Below are positions 1 through 11,590 of a DNA stretch of 64,000 nt, one piece after another. Position 1 is the first letter of the stretch, and every line of letters begins with the position of its first letter. The stretch lies in contig NC_133971.1 of assembly GCF_031877795.1 (NCBI RefSeq), positions 84,778,446 through 84,842,445 on the forward strand, in the 5' to 3' direction. A program made the position numbers and the translations under genes. The notes under the pieces are model-generated. The model was not told the DNA's origin. It searched no databases and worked only from the letters and a program-made list of their open reading frames with translations. The stretch is from Strix aluco (taxonomy: Eukaryota > Chordata > Aves > Strigiformes > Strigidae).

Positions 1-1308
1 ATCCTGGGTATCATCACACAACACCTGCGGGGCAACCAGATGATCAGGCCCAGTCAGCATGGGTTTGTGAAAGGCAGGTCCTGATTGACAAACCTGGTCT
101 CCTTCCACGACAGGGCGACCTGCTTATTGGATGAGAGAAAGGCTGTGGATGCTGTTTGCCTTGACTTCAGTAAGGCCTTTGACACCGTTTCCCACAGCAT
201 TCTCCTGGCAAAACTGGCTGCTCGCGGCTTGGATGGGCACACGCTTTGCTGGGTAAAAAACTGGCTGGATGGCCGGGCCCAAAGAGTTGTGGTGAACGGA
301 GTTAAATCCAGTTGGCAGCCGGTCACGAGTGGTGTCCCCCAGGGCTTGGTTTTGGGGCCACTCCTGTTTAACATCTTTATTGATGTTCTAGACGAGGGGA
401 TCGAGTGCACCCTCAGTAAATTTGCAGATGACACCAAGTTGGGTGGGAGTGTTGATCTGCTCGAGGGTAGGGAGGCTCTGCAGAGAGACCTGGACAGGCT
501 GGAGCGATGGGCTGAGGCCAACTGTAGGAGTTTCAATAAGGCCAAATGGCGGGTGCTGCACTTGGGCCACAACAACCCCCAGCAGCGCCACAGGCTTGGG
601 GAGGAGTGGCTGGAGAGCTGCCAGTCAGAGAGGGACCTGGGGGTGTTGATTGACAGCTGGCTGAACATGAGCCAGCAGTGTGCCCAGGTGGCCAAGAAGG
701 CCAATGGTATCCTGGCTTGTATCAGAAATAGTGTGGCCAGCAGGGACAGGGAAGGGATCTTACCCCTGTACTCAGCACTGGTGAGGCCGCACCTCGATTC
801 CTGTGTTCAGTTTTGGGCCCCTCACTACAAAAAGGACATTGAATTACTCGAGTGTGTCCAGAGAAGGGCAACGAAGCTGGTGAAGGGTCTGGAGCACAGG
901 TCGTAGGAGGAGTGGCTGAGGGAACTGGGGTTGTTTAGTCTGGAGAAGAGGAGGCTGAGGGGAGACCTCATCGCCCTTTACAGCTACCTGAAAGGAGGTT
1001 GCAGAGAGCTGGGGATGAGTCTCTTTAACCAAGTAACAAGCAATAGGACAAGAGGGAATGGCCTGAAGTTGTGCCAGGGAAGGTTTAGACTGGATATTAG
1101 GAAGCATTTCTTTACAGAACGGGTTGTTAGGTGTTGGAATGGGCTGCCCAGGGAGGTGGTGGAGTCCCCATCCCTGGAGGTGTTCAAGAGGCAGGCTGAC
1201 ATAGCGCTGAGGGATATGGTGTAGTTGGGAACTGTCAATGTTAGGTTAACGGTTGGACTAGATGATCTTCAAGGTCTTTTCCAACCTAGACGGTTCTGTG
1301 ATTCTGTG
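1..1308 (+). mobile_element. CR1 LINE, 3' half, cut by the window edge
   Basis: The plus strand encodes the C-terminal half of a CR1 reverse transcriptase. Visible pieces are the palm motif around [12 protein letters not shown] (about 160-200), SGVPQG (about 330), the catalytic-box motif FADDTKL (about 420-440) and the downstream block [18 protein letters not shown] (about 1130-1185). The reading is interrupted by an in-frame stop near 83 and another near 904, so it is not an active copy. It ends in the typical CR1 tail: a GATGATCTTCAAGG-type segment and short ATTCTGTG direct repeats near 1290-1310. The 5' part lies outside the window. CR1 is the dominant LINE of birds. Confidence 0.93.
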
Positions 1309-1311
1309 ATT

Positions 1312-1668
1312 TGCCCTTAGTGAAGCCATGTTGGCTGTCACCAATCACCTCTTTATTTTCCATGTGCCCTACCATAGTTTCCAGGAGGATCTGATCCACG
1401 ATCTTGCCAGGCACAGAGGTGAGACTGACTGTCCTGTTGTTCCCCAGCTCTTCCCTTTTCCCCTTTTTAAAAATAGGGTTATGTTTCTTCTTCTCCAGTC
1501 AGCGGGAACTTCATCAGACTTCTCAAATATGATGGATAGTGGCTCAGCCACTTCATCTGCCAGTTCCCTCAGGACGCATGGATGCATCCCATCAGGTCCC
1601 ATGGACTTGTGCATCTTCAGGTCCCTTAGATGGTCTCAAACCTGATCTCCTACAGACCAGGGGGACCC
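1312..1668 (-). mobile_element. CR1 LINE fragment, inverted
   Basis: Read on the minus strand this piece encodes CR1 ORF2 sequence just upstream of the palm, including [20 protein letters not shown] (about 1605-1545) and the [13 protein letters not shown] block. It is truncated at both ends, frame-broken, and sits directly against the 3' tail of the preceding plus-strand CR1. It covers an earlier part of ORF2 than the first copy. A separate insertion is the simplest reading. Confidence 0.85.
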
Positions 1669-4600
1669 CCAGTGCACCACAGATTTTGTTCCCAAAGCTG
1701 TGCTTAGCTTCCAGTCAAGCAAAAACATTTGGCAAATTAGGATGTTGGATAATTAGGAAGAAAAACCACATCACAGTGTCAGGAGACCTGGAAGAGTGTA
1801 TCAAAGGGCTTCTCCTGCTGCTTTTGTGCTTTGGAGGTGTCCGCCAGCAACTGAGCCCTGCTGTGGCTGGTGTAGCAGGCATCAGCACAGCTGCTGAGTC
1901 TCTGCTAAAAGTGTCTTCTCACCCAAATACTGTCCGGGCTGCAATGACAGCAACCACACAGCAAGGGCCTGCCAAGCTGAGGCTGCACCAGCCTCACCCT
2001 GCTGCAAGCACTGTGCTGCGAGGAGAGTGGGCGGGTAGTGGAGGTACTGTGGGAGCTCTACACAGCCCAAGGACAGCGTGGTGGCTCCCCTGGAGGAACT
2101 GAGGCCATGACACCATGCAGATCCTAGTTAGGAGTAGGCAGTTTATTGCTCTCTTTTAAGGCTGTAAGAGATAACTTGTGTGTTTGTATGCCTACAAGTT
2201 GCTGTTATGCTGGATGGGGAATGGACTGCAGTCCCAATGGGTTAGGTATTGGCAAGTATTTGCCAATGCAAGGACACAGAAATGCTTCTGCAGAAGCCAG
2301 CCTGGATCTGGCATGGTCACCCCTGATCCAGAGCTGCTATGCCTAACATGAGCTGTTTCCTGCAGCGCTGTTTTAATGTGTCTGCTGTGCTTCCTAAAGC
2401 CAAAGCTTGGGGCGGGGTGTTAGCATGGGTGCTGCTCCGGCTCCAAGCCAGCTCTGCACCATGCTGCTGGCATTGGCCAGGAGTGTGGGGCACCATGTGG
2501 CCTCTGCACAGAGCTGCACAGGTGTCTTAGTACACAGGTACTTGCTTCAGTTCTCATGAAAAAGCAGCTGAGATTTTTCTAGCCTGGAAAGCAAACTATA
2601 AAGATGTTTACTATGTCTTGGCTATGGATGGAGCCACTTCTGTGTCTTCACATCTGCAGCATGGTTAATCTACAAACTGTGCTCAAACAAGGGAGAGTTA
2701 GATTTTCAGAGGGGACTTTGTATTTGAGATAGTGCTGCAAAACATGACCCTGTGCCATAGCCAACATTCAGTAACATTTGCCTTTAGCTTTCAATTGCAG
2801 TTTTGTTCTGGTTTCATCCAAATTGAGGTGGTTGTTCTGGTTCTCAGTATCTAAATGCAGGACTTCCAGCTCTAGTTCCGCTTCTCCATAACTGAATTTT
2901 TCATTCCGCTGTAACCTGTCTCAGAGAAAGAAGAAAGGAAGCTTCTCTGAAAGCATCTGATTTCCATGAAGAAACCTCCAAGAAGAGGTGCCATTTTTTC
3001 TCAAGACCAGTGCAATGAGCCTGTCTAGTGCATGCGTGCTCTAGCTCTGTAGACCTGCTGCAAACTCAGGCCATTCCTCTGGTTCTGGGGTGAAGGAAGC
3101 TTGGCCGCTTTTCAGCCAGATGGCTAACGGCTGGGACAGGGGACGGCAGTGCTAACACTGCATCAAAGGCTTAATGAATTCCAAAATCATGTGCTCCACG
3201 TGACAGCACTAATGCTACCCTTCAGCAGCTCATTTGGGATTCAGTTAAAAACACATTTGTCTGACAAGTTCCCAGAGCTTGTTACTGCTCTTTTGATCCT
3301 GTTATCCCCTCGTGGTTCTGCTACAGCAAGAATGAGAGGCCAGGGCTGGGTCTCGGCTGGGCTGAGCTCTCCACGGGCCCCACAGCTGTCCCTGGGCATT
3401 AGCCTGGAAACAAGCAGCAGAGCAAGCCGAGCAAGGCCACCGAGGCTGCTCTGCCGACAGACAGGGGACACGGGAGTCCTGGTTCTGGCTGGGGTTTCCT
3501 GGTTGTTTTGCTGGGGTTTGCGAACTTTTTCAGTTTTTCTCGGACAGACTTCTATCCTCCGTAGAGGATACAGTTTGAGAAAGAGGCCGCAGTCTGCAGT
3601 TTAATAATAAATGGCCTAGGTTTCTCTGCAGCGTGTGCAGATGACTTTGCAGTTGTCCAGGTTTTGTTCTTAACACCTCCTGCATTCTTCTTGCACTGGT
3701 CAAACTCAGTGTGATGTGTTTTACAGAGCTTTTCTACTTCCTGTTCTCATACACACATATGTATATATGTAAAAGTCACATAGTTCTGTGTTCTTTCTAA
3801 GTTTCAGTGATTAACATGTTTGTTCAATTTTATCTTCCCACTGTGTTCACACTGATTTGTTATTCTGTGTGCAAGAGCAATTAGCACTTAAATGAGTTCC
3901 TCTCTGCCTCTCCCCAATCCGTAACAGCCAGGTTGCTCTTCCTTTGCCTCCTTTGTGTAAACTGTATCCCTTTCTGTAGAGACTGCTGCCAAAGGAGATG
4001 GTTGATCCAGTTGGACTGGAGTAGGAGAGGAGAATCTACTGTTTGCAGAGGGAGGGTTTTCCTTTGTCAGCTGGGGACTGTCTTTAGGTTTGAAATTCTA
4101 GCATGAGCTTTGGCTTGGCAGAGTCCTGTCTCTGCTGACCTGGCAGGAGCTGAAAGGTCTGGAGCTTCTTGGAAGGGACAGTGTCAGTCCAGATCAAATG
4201 CAAGGGGTCTTTATTGCTCTAAAATCTTGGATGCATATAATGTCCATCAGTAACAACAGCTCGATGTAGCACTGAAGAGCCTTTCTGCAGGAAGATCTAG
4301 ATAAATTAGAGCATTAGGTCTCAGCTCTGTGATTGCCTGACTTAATGACACTTAATTTGTTATTGCTAAGTGTTTTGCTAACTCTTTTCCCCTCTAAGAA
4401 AATGGAATCTGATGTGTCAGACAAATAAAATGCTGGAAGACTGATTGTGGGTGGAGGGAATAACCGGCATCTGATGGAACTAAAACTGTACTCTCTGCAT
4501 TCCTGCTGTAATTATACCTGCTAGAGAAAGAGTCTCTGTGTAACAGGAAGGTCTATTTAAATTGCCACCAGGAAAGGACTTGTCAATTCATCTTGTATTA

Positions 4601-7600
4601 AGCCCATAAGGGACCACAGGGTCACCTGGCCAGACCTCACAGATGGCCCAGGGGAAGGCTTTCATGCAGTCCTCACCACATCGTGCAAGGCCTCCTCCCA
4701 GGGCTCAGGAGGACCCAGGGTACATGTCAGCTTTGCTGCTAACAGGTGGCTCATGCCAGCTCATTTTTCTGTCTTCTCAGACCATCCACCTGGGGCTCCG
4801 TTCGTGCAGCAGCCTGTTCCCAATGCCCTAGGCCACCTCCCCACTCAGGGAGTCTTCGGCCCTGGTGTCTCTGGGCTGTTCTGGCATCGCTGCAGCAGTG
4901 GGAACTGGTTGCTCCCATCTGCACGGTGCAGAGCATCTGTCGTACTTCTGCTTCCCTGGGCAGCTCTGTCCTACCAGCTGCAGTCGCCTGCTGATAGCAC
5001 CCAGGTGTCTCTCTCCTGGGAGCACGTTGTTATGCAGCACCTGCACAGACTTGCAGTCTTGCCGGTTTGGGCTCTTCCATTTTCCCAGCAGGTCAGGACA
5101 AATGGACACTCGTGTTGTGCAGGGCTGTGGGTTTTCTCATGCTGCTGATTCTCTTCGTCTTGCATTCTTGCCTGGGGCAGCATCACTGGTTACGCTTGCC
5201 ACAGTATGTTGCAGCATGCTCTGAGCACCAACCCACACCACGTCCTCAGGAGCTCCTCTTGCCCTTGCCTACGTGGAGATGCAGTCCCTCTAGCAGTGAC
5301 AAAGCATCCCAGGGGAACCCGGTGCCTTCTGTTAGCATTTGGAGCAAGGGGTGCCTGGTCTGGAGCACATTGATGGCAAAACTGTTGCTAAAAAAAGCCT
5401 TGAGAGGTTATGAAGGGTTTCAGGTAAGAAAGTACCAGGAGAACACTGTGCAGAGAGCTGCATGGGATCAGGCCTCCAGCTGCTATATGAGCATCCTGGG
5501 AGCACTCCTGCTGCATTTCACCAGCAGCATCAGCTTCCTTAGGCATCACATGTGATAGGAGTCAACGTGACTGAAGAGGAAATCCAGGCACAACTGGGTC
5601 AGAGACCTGCAAGGGCCAGCTTGGTTGATAACACTCGTTTGGTGAGCTAATGAGGCTGTAGGAGGATTTGTTAGGAAGTCTTCTCATTCTGCAGGAGGCA
5701 GAAATAATGGGTGGTCTCTAACACCACAGGGGGGTATAAGTAGGTGTCCCCAGACTGAGCTGTGTGGCCCTGGGACACCCCAAAGCCCTTGTGCTCTGGG
5801 AGTGCTTCCCACAGCTTAGGGCCAGCACTGCTGAATAACATCCCTTCTGCCTTGTGCTGCTGCTAGCCAAAAGGCACGGATTAGGGTAGCGAAGGAACCT
5901 GGTTCATGTGATACCAAGGTCCTGCCAAGAAACCTGGGAAACAAAATGATTTTGCGAGAGCACCTTGTTCGGGTATGCCAGCAGTAAATGCAGAGCTTAA
6001 GCTGAGGAAAATCAGGAGGAGGGCAGGCAGGGAGGGGCAGAACCAGCTGGGGAAAAACAGCAATTTACTAATAGATGCTGCGGTGAATTGAGACATCCTC
6101 ACCTCCTCTTCCCAGTGTCCTCCCAGGAGTCGTCAGTGCCATCACCACCACATGGCTGTGAGTAGGAGTGACACCAGGCATAGCTGGCTCACACGCGTCC
6201 CTGCTGCCTTGCACCCTGTGTCCTGCTCCAGCCGTCATCCAAATTCTGGGCGGTGGGCCCCTCCGCCCTCTTTCAGGAAGTAGCTCTTCAGAGGTTGTGC
6301 AAGGGCCTCCCCAAGAACTGCTGTCACTGCTAGCAGCAGCACATTTCTGCAGGCTTTCCCCCCCGCTCTTCGCCATCTCAGCTCATACTGTGCTGCTGAT
6401 CACGTCCACCCCAACACCCCGCTGGCATAGTTATCTGTGGGTTTTATCGCCCAACAATGCGTGCAATGTTATTGTGCTAAAAAGAAAACAAACCCTAATC
6501 CATTTTAAATTAAAACAGTGCCCCAGTGTCATGCAACTGATGCAGACATGGTCTGGCTGTGCAGTCCTGCTGGCTCCCCAAGGGCTTCACCCCGGAGGTG
6601 CTGAGCTGTCCGCTCTGCTCCCAGCAGGCATCAGCTGTAGCCTTCAGGCTGGGACGGCTGGTTTGCACAGGCCCCTCTGGTCCAAAGCCTCTGGGATCTC
6701 CTGTCTCCTGAAGAGCTGCATCGCTTTGGGTGAGGGGCAAAGCATTGCCGTGTGCCAGAAGTTAGCAACAGACAGAAACCAGAGAAGAGAGTTCGGGGGT
6801 CCTTCCATGGTGGTATAAGACTGCCATAGAGCCTTGGCCAGGTCTGGCCTAGGGTTTATAAAGTCTCAAACGATCTGAAGAGAAGGTGAGCCAAGGGTAT
6901 GGTGTTTGCAAAGCAGGGCAGTGGTCCTTTCAGCCCAAGACACCATTTTTTGGCTATACTGCTTGTATTCTAAGAAATTAGTTTCTATGATGGCCTCTTG
7001 CAGCTGCATTTGTCACCCAGCAATATTACGGAGCCCGCTCAGGAGGCAAGGCTGGCGTGGGGGTGCTGCCTAGTGGGAGCGCTTTCCCAGCCCTTCTCCA
7101 GCGTGATTTTGTTTCCAGCTGATCTGTGCGTGGACACTGGCCACGGATGTTGTGCCGGGCAGACCCATGGTGCCCACTCTGGGTTGCACAGTAGAAAGCA
7201 ATGTTTTGTGGTTGTGATGAGCAGGCTCACCTCCCCCTTTTCTTCACCCCTGAATCTGGCAAGATTAATAAAGTTTCATCCCATTGTGATGGGGGACATA
7301 CTGTGCCCCAGCAGCTCTGCTGGGCTGGGCAGAGTCATTTGGCTGGCTTGATCTATATCTCTGTTACGAGCTCTGTGCAGCAGCCATGGGCGTGGGCTTC
7401 ACCCAGTTAACTATCACATTGCAGCGGGTCTTGACAGTGGGAGCTCTGGCTGCAAATCTCTTCCGAGATCCCCGCCTGTCTGCTCTTCTGCTGCTTGTCA
7501 CTGCATGCAGGAGGGCCTGGCCCCTAGGCACAGGCTGCAGAAGATCAAGGCTTGCATGTGCTGACGGGTCTGGAGACCCGTTAGCTTTTTATAAGCCTGA

Positions 7601-8560
7601 TTTGGGCAATTAAGCCAGGTGGCCATGAGTAAAATCTCTTTTGTGTGCTACATCTCTCTGCATCAGACCAGTGCCCTTCTGTGAAAGATGCAGCGTCCGT
7701 CAGGCAGCTGTGCATCTGCACCTGGCACTAAGGCAGGAGAGAGGATGGGTGCTGCGGAGCCGTGCACCTTGGGGGTGAGCCCTGGGCTGTGCTGGGATGT
7801 GCTAGTGCGCTGCCTCGGGGAAGCCTGTTTGGTGTATGGCAGAGCCTCACAATTTCTTGTGGCTTTCTGACTGCGCTCTTGGCTCTCCTCTCTCGTGTCA
7901 CAATCCAGCAAGCGTCATTTGCGAATCTGACTTCCTTTTCTTCAGCCTGTTTTGCCAGCTCATCTCTGAAGATGATGATGATTAAGAACAGACATGAAAG
8001 AGTGTACTGGATCTCCCCTGACTCTGCGGTACCCTGGCCTGCTACATGCTAATGACACCTCTTATTTTCTGTCTGCTGGCTTCCACACAAGTGGCACCAG
8101 AGATGCTCAGGCCATCTAAGCTCCAGAACTCAGTTTGTGAAGATGTTTGACGGCTGAACAGTTCCCTCTCCTTGTGAAATGCCCTGCCGGGCTGACTGTT
8201 AGGAGTTCTGCAGTCTGGCTCTAGGTGGGAGTAATCTCTGTTTTGGAGGTTAATACAAGGGCCCTCTGGTAAAATCCCAGCTGTGCTCAAAGGCTGGTAA
8301 AGTGAGGATTTACTGTGAGGCCTGAGTGGCCTGGATCTCTTTGAAAGCATGGCCCATGAAAGCCAAGCATGTGGGCAGGGAGCAGGGCAGGCTTAGGAAA
8401 TTAAGTTTTTCCTGGAAATCCATGGGCTGGAAAAGATCTTGAGTCCTCTTAAGCAGAATGGTATGAATTCCTATGAGGATGCTTTGCCAGAAGGAGCTAA
8501 TGCTTTTCCAGCCCAGGATCTTGGACCAGTAAGTGGGAACAGGGAAGGGATTCTTCCTTC
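1669..8560. other. Gene-poor flank, no supported gene
   Basis: No open frame here resembles a known protein or forms a convincing exon chain. The stretch is moderately AT-rich unique DNA with short simple-sequence patches, for example alternating purine-pyrimidine CATATGTATATATG near 3755-3770. Human CA9 has ARHGEF39 and CCDC107 upstream; I could not recognise exons of either. Diverged repeats or regulatory elements may be present but cannot be supported by eye. Confidence 0.5.
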
Positions 8561-8985
8561 ATGAGCAGTTTTGGTGAAGCTGTGACTGACGTAAAGGGTC
8601 CTGCTCTGGCATCCACATCTTTGAAATAACTTTGATGGAAAATTGGAGAGGGCACAGGAAAAAATTACAGACTGCTCTAAGGCTGGGAAAGTGCCCTCCA
8701 GAGAGAAATTTAAAGGGCTTCATTTGATTAGTTTATCGAGGTGGTTATTGAGAGGTCCTTTGAATAGGATATGGGAAAATACATGGGGACTGTTCAGAAT
8801 CCTGGACTAGCAACACAACAGAATGATAACCAGCAGCGCGGTGTTACTGTCAGACTAATGAGAAACAGGTATGAAGTGTGTCATTTCAACATCCATTGGA
8901 AGATATTACCAAGGGAAATCCTAAATACCCCAAAGTTTTTGGAGCTCAATCGTTTGAAGGTTTCTGATCAAACCATGTGTTTCCC
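8560..8985 (+). mobile_element. Ancient CR1/L3-type LINE remnant
   Basis: The order of recognisable segments follows the C-terminal end of old amniote CR1/L3 elements: AGAGGGCACAGGAAAAAATT near 8647, the AGAGAGAAATTTAAAGGGCTT block near 8700, TTAGTTTATCGAGGTGGTTATTGAGAGGT near 8729, then CCATTGGAAGATATTACCAAGGG near 8893 and a decayed stretch downstream. No open frame survives, so the insertion is old. The assignment comes from remembered consensus order, not from a search. Confidence 0.6.
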
Positions 8986-10599
8986 AGAAGCAAAGACTGA
9001 ATCACGCACAAGCTGCTGGGCTCAGTGCCGGGGGTGGCTGGGTAAGGTGATGCATAGCCAGGCAGAGTGGTCTAGTGAGTCTTTCCACAGCTGTAAGTCT
9101 ATAACCACAAACTCCTCTGCTTGTTCTGCCACAAGGGTATCCTATCCCCATCCCAGGTACTTCCTATTTTGATTTTACTGCTTTAGATTAATAAGATATT
9201 GTCACAGGAATTCAGAGTGGTTATTTTTAACTTGCTGTCCCACAAATTCCCCTTCCTTTAGATATCTGGCTTGTGGTCTTATGGCCCCAACAGAAGTTTT
9301 GTTAGTCCATTTCCCTTTTTGGAGAAGCTTTTAAGGAAGAAAAAGTCACCATGCATGATACCATGCAGTCATTCCTCACGCTAGTGATCTCTCTGAGTAG
9401 CTCTAACCAGCAAATACCTTCTAAGTAGTGAAACATGTTTGGTTTCTAGGGGTATGAAGTTTGCAGTTCTGGGGAAATGTTTACCAGGAAGCATTTCACA
9501 ACTTTCTGTAAATTACAGACAAGATCCTCAACTCTGCTAATTTCTTATTCATTGAGACATTGTTTCTCTTTCCTTAATGCCAGTTCACACTGCAGCAACA
9601 GATGTGGGAGTAGCTTGGTAGTTTCCTGTGACTATAACACAATCTAGAGTTTGCTAGTGGCTTCTAACAGAAGCCACTTGCACCAGCCACTGCTTGCTCA
9701 ATTTAAAAATCCAGGGAACCAGCCTGAGATGATGGTCATTAGCATTGTGTCTTCGATGTGGGGAAATTATTGTATACAAGCTTGTTAGAGAAAATAACCT
9801 TATATTGAGTAACAAAATTTTAATTACACAAAGTAGAAGGTTAAAAATGTTTACAGTCATCATTCTTAATTTCAAGGACAGAAATTAGAGAAATAAATTA
9901 CAGAAACTAGTTAATGAAGTCACCTGGATTGAGAAGCACGAGGACTTGGCATGGAATAAAGAGTGGCATGGAATTTTTTGTTCACTCAGTACAAAAGCCA
10001 TTTTGAAACCTGTGTCTTGAATAATGTGTAAATATTTTGGGTGGCGTCCCCAGCCCTCGGTAGTTGTATGACTATGTTGAATGATACTGAGAATGAACAA
10101 AGAATCTGCTAGCAGTAGTAAAAGAGGTGGATCAGCAAAGGATGCTGTGGCTTGGAAGTGAAGATGCACATGGAAAATCTGGAATTGTTCCCAGTCGAGA
10201 CCCTGCAGAGGAAACTCTAATACTCCACAAAACGTCTTTAGTAGTATTTGGAGGAGACTGTGGGGACAACAGAGGGGATATGTCTTCTATTTAAAGATTA
10301 AAACTTAAACATTAGGTGTGACTCCACAACTGAGCAAGTATCTGCCTCCATGTTGCTAGACGTAGGAGCAGAAGCAGAGGACCCAACAAAAACCATGTAC
10401 AAGGACAGGCCACCCCATCCAAAATAAAGCTTGGAGATTAAGGTATTCAAATGGCTTGGAGTTCACAACCTGAGAGCTGAAAGAAGCGACAATCAGCTTG
10501 CAGGTCTGGTGTCCAGCTGGAGGTGGTGCCATATGAGAGAAAAATAAATGTACCTCACTTTCGCTGGAGAAAAGGGATCTGGATATCTTTGGAAGAAGT

Positions 10600-11590
10600 A
10601 AAGTTATAGAATAAGCAAGAAGAGGATAAAACGGAATATGTACTTGATAAATTTTGTTTGTACCAAGCTAATCTAGTATCTCTCTGGACAAAGGAAGTGT
10701 TCTGGGTTACTTTACCAGGATTCAGGTGTGAGTATTAATTAAAGTGAAGAGGATAAAGACTGTAAAGTAAAGATTCAATAAAACAGGGAAAAATAATAGG
10801 TCATCTCAAGAAAAGAGGCACTGCATAGTAAAGAGGGTATTACTGGAACCCAGTGAAGTGGGTTTTAGGACCCACTTTCATATTGTCATTGGGAACCTTC
10901 ACGAAGTGCAAGAATATGCCAATGACAGGAAGCTGGGAAACACTGACATTGCAGCTGAAAATCAAGCTGTTGCAGCAGGGTTGTGGGACTGTCTGTAGTA
11001 GCAGGAAAGCTTGTATTCCTGAGTGCTGGTGAGCTGCTAATGAGAGCTCCTTGTATCAACTACTTTAGGAAAACAGAAAAGAAGAATAGGCAAACCACCT
11101 GATTGTGTGTTTACTATGCGCAGTGTCACATGTAGCAGGAGAACTATTTTCCATATAGGCTAGACATAAAATTTAGCATGTGTACATTCAGAAAAGGTTA
11201 ATTAAAACTTGAAGAGGTACAGAGGGTTAATGCAATCCAGAGAAGAAGGGGCATTTATTTTCTGATAAGCTAAGCTCTTTTAGACTTCTAACATTTCAAA
11301 AAACAGTTTGAGAAGGGATAGAGTTGCTGCCTATAAATACATCAGGGAATAAATGCTACCAAAAGAGGAACCTTCACATAGGAACAAATAAATACAATTT
11401 AATGGAAAAAATCAAAGATTCGTAAACACTGATGTTTTATAATAAGCCCAAGGAAGTACAGGGCAGGAGGACCACTGCTTTCCACATATAGCTTGATCAA
11501 GTTGTGAGGGAGGCCACATAGCTGCTTTTTAACAAAGGGGGAATCAGACTCAGTGCCAAGGCAAGTGCTGTCATTCCTAATTTGCACATA
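10600..11590 (+). mobile_element. Probable ancient CR1/L3-type LINE remnants
   Basis: Near 10865-10960 a decayed stretch resembles the CR1/L3 region around the catalytic box (TTCATATTGTCATTGGGAA, then AAGAATATGCCAATGACAGG). Near 11230-11385 the pattern CCAGAGAAGAAGGGG, TATAAATACATCAGGGAATAAATG, GGAACAAATAAATAC matches the 3' coding end of the same kind of element. These could be one copy or two. All frames are broken. Exact ends are uncertain. Confidence 0.45.

Noticed and set aside
1-1668. Possible twin-priming inversion of a single CR1
   Set aside because: Twin priming inverts the 5' part and leaves it upstream of the sense 3' part. Here the inverted piece lies beyond the 3' tail, so a second insertion is simpler.
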